Origin: Emcibacter sp.
GTDB taxonomy: Bacteria > Pseudomonadota > Alphaproteobacteria > Sphingomonadales > Emcibacteraceae
Assembly (NCBI GenBank): GCA_027019205.1
Contig: JALUWZ010000111.1
Span: 1-10,254 of the forward strand
Length of the DNA: 10,254 nucleotides
Reading direction: 5' to 3'
Shown here: piece after piece, positions 6,922-10,254 of the stretch
Layout: each line of letters starts with the position of its first letter
Numbering within the stretch: position 1 is the first letter of the stretch
Made by a program: the position numbers and the translations under genes
Notes under the pieces: model-generated
What the model was told of the DNA's origin: nothing
Database searches by the model: none
The model's input: the letters and a program-made list of their open reading frames with translations, nothing else

Positions 6922-8601
6922 CTACTCCGCCCTGAACCCGTAAAGTTCCGCCGCCTTTTCAGCCGACAGAATGCCGTCGCGGATTTCCCGGGCAAGGATA
7001 GCCCGGTCGCGCTTTTCAGGATTGCCATACCCGCCACCACCTCCGGCGATCTGGTAATAGATCGTGTCTTTCGGCACGTCGGTGATCAGGTCCTTGTTGT
7101 GCGGGACAACTTCGCTACCATCGGGATAAGTCATTTTGATCAGATTGAGATTGCCGCCCTTGCCACCGAACAGGCCGAAGGACGGTTCAAAATCACCATC
7201 GCCAAAGGTAACAATCTGAGTGTTGTCCGAGCCAACTTTATAGATGGTTTCGGTGCCAAGCCCGCCGCGCCACTGCCCGGCCCCGGCGCTATCGGTATAA
7301 TATTCATGCTTGATCAGGGTATGGGGGGTCTGCTGTTCGAACATCTCGTAATCCTGGTCAAGCACCCCGCCGGACGCATCAATCATGCCGATATGGTCAT
7401 AACCATCGGTGCCGTTCATCGCCCCGGAGCCGCCCTTCATCCCCATAAAGAAAATATCAACGTAGGTATCGTCCTTTTCTGCATCTTCACCGGTGGATAA
7501 CGAACAGAGCAGATTATTCCAGCCCGCCGTCACGTTATCCGGCATCACCGGAGACAAGGCGCGGATGATGGCGTCGGCATTCGGCGGGCAGAGGTGATTG
7601 CCGAATGTCGTGGCCTTGGGATAGGAGGCATTCAAAATCGTCCCTTCGGGAATCAGAATTTCTATCGGCTCGACCATGCCCTGATTATGGGGAATATCGG
7701 GATTGACCATTTGCAGGAAGGTCAGGATGGTGGCCGAGGCGCTTGAGGTATAGGTGCCGTTGACAAAGCCGTTGGTCTGGGCGTCGGTTGCGCCGTAATC
7801 AAAGGTGATCTTCTCATCCTCAACAGTAATTTTTACCCGGATGGTAAATTCGCTGCCTTCGTGACGGCCATCGTAAAAGACATGACCCTCACCTTCATAG
7901 GTGCCGTTTGGCACTTTACGGATTTCGGCTTCCATCATTTTGCGCGTCGCCTTGAACAGGGCGGCCTTGTGATTCTGATAGCTCTCAAGACCATATTTGC
8001 CGATCAGGTCAAGCATCCGACGCTCGCCAATCACACAGGCCCCCATCTGGGCCTTCATATCATGTTGCACGATGTCAAAACGGATATTGGCAAAAATCAG
8101 ATTCCAGATGTCCTTGCGTAATTTGCCGCCTTCCACCACTTTGATTGGCGGAATGCGCAAGGCTTCCTGCCAGACTTCGGTAGCATTCGGGTTATAGCCG
8201 CCCGGCACATTGCCGCCGATATCGGCCTGATGACCCTTGACCGCCGACCAGGCCACAAGATGCCCGTCAAAAAAGATCGGCTTGTAAACCGCAACATCAT
8301 TATTCTGATTGCCCATCGAAAAGACATCATTATGGAAGAATACATCGCCCTCGTTAATATTGCCCGCATAATAATCAATGATATATTTGCATACCGGGGC
8401 GAGGGAAAAGGCCAGAATCGGCAGATTTTCCATCTGTTCAAGCATATTGCCCTCTGCGTCATACAGGCCGGTGACGAAATCCTTGGCTTCACACAGAATG
8501 GGGGAACGGGTCGATTGCTGGACCGATATGCTCATCTCATCGGCAATGGATTTAAACGCCCGGGCATAAACCGACAGCAGAATGGGGTCTATCTTGCTCA
8601 T
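6922..8601 (-). CDS. Hydantoinase/5-oxoprolinase family protein, subunit B (HyuB-like)
   Basis: This is the catalytic partner of the upstream HyuA-like ATPase, 559 residues, a normal full length for HyuB. The N-terminal part shows the family block RSPILCEAKDF (about 32-42) followed by LYDAEGNML (46-54). GDVFFHNDVF (85-94) and GHQADIGG (123-130) hold the conserved Asp and His residues that bind metal in characterised relatives. The C-terminus has the typical AGGGGYGNP stretch and ends in a helical RDGILSAEKAAELYGF-type tail. The start ATG overlaps the hyuA stop by four bases and is preceded by a strong AAGGAG site. The next gene, the acyl-CoA dehydrogenase, starts five bases after the stop. 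No small third subunit of the acetone-carboxylase gamma type lies next to it, which mildly favours ATP-dependent amide or lactam hydrolysis over ketone carboxylation. That choice is inference. The enzyme is expected to be cytoplasmic, with no signal peptide seen. Confidence 0.95.
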   Translation of the reverse strand: MSKIDPILLSVYARAFKSIADEMSISVQQSTRSPILCEAKDFVTGLYDAEGNMLEQMENLPILAFSLAPVCKYIIDYYAGNINEGDVFFHNDVFSMGNQNNDVAVYKPIFFDGHLVAWSAVKGHQADIGGNVPGGYNPNATEVWQEALRIPPIKVVEGGKLRKDIWNLIFANIRFDIVQHDMKAQMGACVIGERRMLDLIGKYGLESYQNHKAALFKATRKMMEAEIRKVPNGTYEGEGHVFYDGRHEGSEFTIRVKITVEDEKITFDYGATDAQTNGFVNGTYTSSASATILTFLQMVNPDIPHNQGMVEPIEILIPEGTILNASYPKATTFGNHLCPPNADAIIRALSPVMPDNVTAGWNNLLCSLSTGEDAEKDDTYVDIFFMGMKGGSGAMNGTDGYDHIGMIDASGGVLDQDYEMFEQQTPHTLIKHEYYTDSAGAGQWRGGLGTETIYKVGSDNTQIVTFGDGDFEPSFGLFGGKGGNLNLIKMTYPDGSEVVPHNKDLITDVPKDTIYYQIAGGGGGYGNPEKRDRAILAREIRDGILSAEKAAELYGFRAE

Positions 8602-10254
8602 ATCTTTTCTCCTTCCAGAAGATTAGCCACCAGATCGGCACGGTCCTTGCGGTACAGGGCAAAGGAGCCATATTTATCAACCACACAGTTAAAGGTTCCG
8701 CCGACGAAAATCGCCGTGGTCACCTGTTCAATCATCGCCGGACCCGTCACATGGTTACCATGAACCATCCTGTGGCCATCATAGACCGGAACGCTGCAAA
8801 AAGCCTTCTCTTCGGGGACATAGACCGACCGTTCGCCCTTGATGGCATGGGCCGCATCAGCGTCTGATTTTTCCTCGGTGCGAAAAGTTGGCTTGGCCAC
8901 CTCGCCGACTGACTGTACCCGGATATTGATAATTTCAACCGGGGCATCGGCGTCATCCTCCAGCGAATAACCAAACAACCGGTTATGTTCCTCGTGGAAA
9001 GCCGCAGCAATGGCGGCCCGGTTATGTTGTTCAATATCGTCTTGCGCAACTTCCACTGAAACCTCGTGATATTGTCGCAGGTAACGGCAATCCAGCTTGA
9101 TCAGGCTGCTGCGGCGCTCTGCGGGAATATTCTCCGCTTCAAGCAGGGTGTTACCCTCATCCACCATGGCGCTGACCATTTCTCCGAGCGCCGACCAGTC
9201 GAGATCATCTAGGGTGGTGACAAAGGTGCGGACAAAATCATGACGCAGATCAGACATCAGCATCCCCGCCGCACACAGAATAGAGGATTCGCGCGGCACC
9301 AGCTGAAACGGGATCTGTAATTCCTCGCAGATCAGGCAGCTGTGGGTCGGCCCGGCCCCGCCCGCCACCACCAGCGGAAATTCGCGCGGATCAAAGCCGC
9401 GCTTGATGGTAATTTCGCGAATACCCTGGGCCATATTCATACAGGCTATGCGGTACATACCTGCCGCCGCATCCTCAATACTGAGGCCCATGGGAATCGC
9501 CACATGCTGTTCAATCGCCTTGCGCGCCGCCGCGATATCAAGCGTCATCGCCCCGCCGGCAAAGAAATCCGGATCAAGATAGCCCAGCACCAGATTGGCA
9601 TCGGTACAGGCCGGTTTGGTTCCGCCCTTGCTGTAGCAGGCCGGACCCGGTGCCGCGCCCGCACTTTCCGGCCCCATCCGCAGCAAGCCGCCCTCGTCCA
9701 ACCAGCCGACCGAGCCGCCGCCGGCGCCGATGGTATGAATACCAAGCATCGGCAGGGCCAGACGTCTGCGGTCGATTTCGCCTTCATTGACCACCACGGG
9801 GCTTCCGACCACCAGCGCCGCCTCGAAACTGGTGCCGCCCATATCAACCACGATGCAGTTTTCCTGATCATGGGCCCGGACATATTGCAGACCCGCCCCC
9901 GGCCCCGCCGCCGGACCGCTGAGCAGGGTCAGAGCCGCCTTTTCCCGGGCGATTTCCGGGGTCATTACCCCGCCATTGGATTGCATGATCAGCAGAATAC
10001 CGCCAAAACCAATCTCTTTCAGCCGTCCAAGCAGCTGATTGAGATAATGATCAAGTATCGGCCCGATATAGCTGTTGAGTGCTGTTGTACTGACCCGTTC
10101 GTAAAAACGGATTGACGGCAGCAGGTCCGACGATACCGTAAGATAGGCCTCGGGCAGTTCGCGCCGTACCAGCGCCGCCGCCTGCTGCTCGTGATCGGGA
10201 TTGGTGAAGCTGTTCATAAAGCAGATCGCCACCGCCTCAACCTGTTCCGCCTTG
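8598..10254 (-). CDS. Hydantoinase/5-oxoprolinase family protein, subunit A (HyuA-like), N-terminus missing
   Basis: This is the ATP-binding (ASKHA-fold) subunit of a hydantoinase/oxoprolinase-type enzyme. Known relatives couple ATP hydrolysis to lactam or imide opening (5-oxoprolinase, N-methylhydantoinase) or to ketone carboxylation (acetone and acetophenone carboxylases). The frame stays open to the right edge, so the gene starts outside the window. About 551 residues are visible of a family length near 690, and the missing part should carry the first phosphate-binding motif. Visible family motifs, counted from the first visible residue, are QSNGG (91-95), DMGGTS (137-142), GAGGGSVGW (about 176-184), GPESAGAAPGPACY (about 194-207) and a later GGAGPTHS, where GGAGPLHA is more usual. 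The GTG at 10232 lies inside the conserved region and is not the real start. After DMGGTS the usual Asp is Glu (SFEAAL). The stop overlaps the next gene's start as ATGA (8598-8601), which fits a 1:1 complex with HyuB. The exact substrate cannot be read from sequence. Confidence 0.93.
   Translation of the reverse strand, partial: KAEQVEAVAICFMNSFTNPDHEQQAAALVRRELPEAYLTVSSDLLPSIRFYERVSTTALNSYIGPILDHYLNQLLGRLKEIGFGGILLIMQSNGGVMTPEIAREKAALTLLSGPAAGPGAGLQYVRAHDQENCIVVDMGGTSFEAALVVGSPVVVNEGEIDRRRLALPMLGIHTIGAGGGSVGWLDEGGLLRMGPESAGAAPGPACYSKGGTKPACTDANLVLGYLDPDFFAGGAMTLDIAAARKAIEQHVAIPMGLSIEDAAAGMYRIACMNMAQGIREITIKRGFDPREFPLVVAGGAGPTHSCLICEELQIPFQLVPRESSILCAAGMLMSDLRHDFVRTFVTTLDDLDWSALGEMVSAMVDEGNTLLEAENIPAERRSSLIKLDCRYLRQYHEVSVEVAQDDIEQHNRAAIAAAFHEEHNRLFGYSLEDDADAPVEIINIRVQSVGEVAKPTFRTEEKSDADAAHAIKGERSVYVPEEKAFCSVPVYDGHRMVHGNHVTGPAMIEQVTTAIFVGGTFNCVVDKYGSFALYRKDRADLVANLLEGEKI
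8609..8614 (-). promoter_or_regulatory. Ribosome binding site of the hyuB-like gene
   Basis: AAGGAG on the minus strand lies seven bases before the ATG at 8601. It sits inside the end of the hyuA-like gene and fixes the start at the ATGA overlap, so subunit B can be made independently of, or coupled to, subunit A. Confidence 0.75.

Noticed and set aside
9342..10115. A 257-codon plus-strand frame opposite the HyuA-like gene.
   Set aside because: Its translation is Arg/His/Gln-rich without domain signatures, and it sits opposite a strongly conserved gene.
10230..10232. In-frame GTG as a possible start of the HyuA-like gene.
   Set aside because: The frame stays open to the window edge, and the residues before it (AEQVEAVAICF) continue the conserved family sequence. 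The gene simply begins outside the window.

Overview
The window is one solid block of bacterial genes, all on the minus strand, so it reads from high to low coordinates. Nine genes occupy essentially every base. No gap exceeds 14 bases, and several junctions are ATGA-type stop/start overlaps. This looks like the interior of one long operon entered from beyond the right edge and leaving past the left edge. No promoter, terminator, RNA gene, mobile element, CRISPR array or repeat family was seen. Fairly high GC, strong AGGAG-type ribosome sites and the gene content fit a Gram-negative heterotroph, most likely a proteobacterium and perhaps an alphaproteobacterium. That placement is a low-confidence inference.

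In transcription order the genes are: (1) a HyuA-type hydantoinase/oxoprolinase ATPase subunit, cut at its N-terminus by the right edge; (2) its HyuB partner; (3) an acyl-CoA dehydrogenase; (4) a free-standing B12-binding small subunit of an acyl-CoA mutase; (5) the matching mutase large (TIM-barrel) subunit; (6-8) the FAD, 2x[2Fe-2S] and molybdopterin subunits of a xanthine-dehydrogenase-family hydroxylase; (9) the first 40 residues of a probable CaiB/BaiF class III CoA-transferase, cut by the left edge.

Together these supply chemistry for a plausible but unproven catabolic route. A Mo-hydroxylase would oxidise a ring or heterocycle. HyuA/HyuB would use ATP to open a lactam or imide (or carboxylate a ketone). 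The CoA-transferase would activate the resulting carboxylate. The acyl-CoA dehydrogenase would introduce or remove a double bond, and the B12 mutase would rearrange the carbon skeleton toward central metabolism. I do not recognise a described pathway with exactly this set.

The most unusual protein is the mutase. It keeps the methylmalonyl-CoA mutase active-site Tyr, Arg and His but has lost two otherwise well-conserved active-site loop motifs. It may therefore act on an unusual carboxyl-bearing acyl-CoA.
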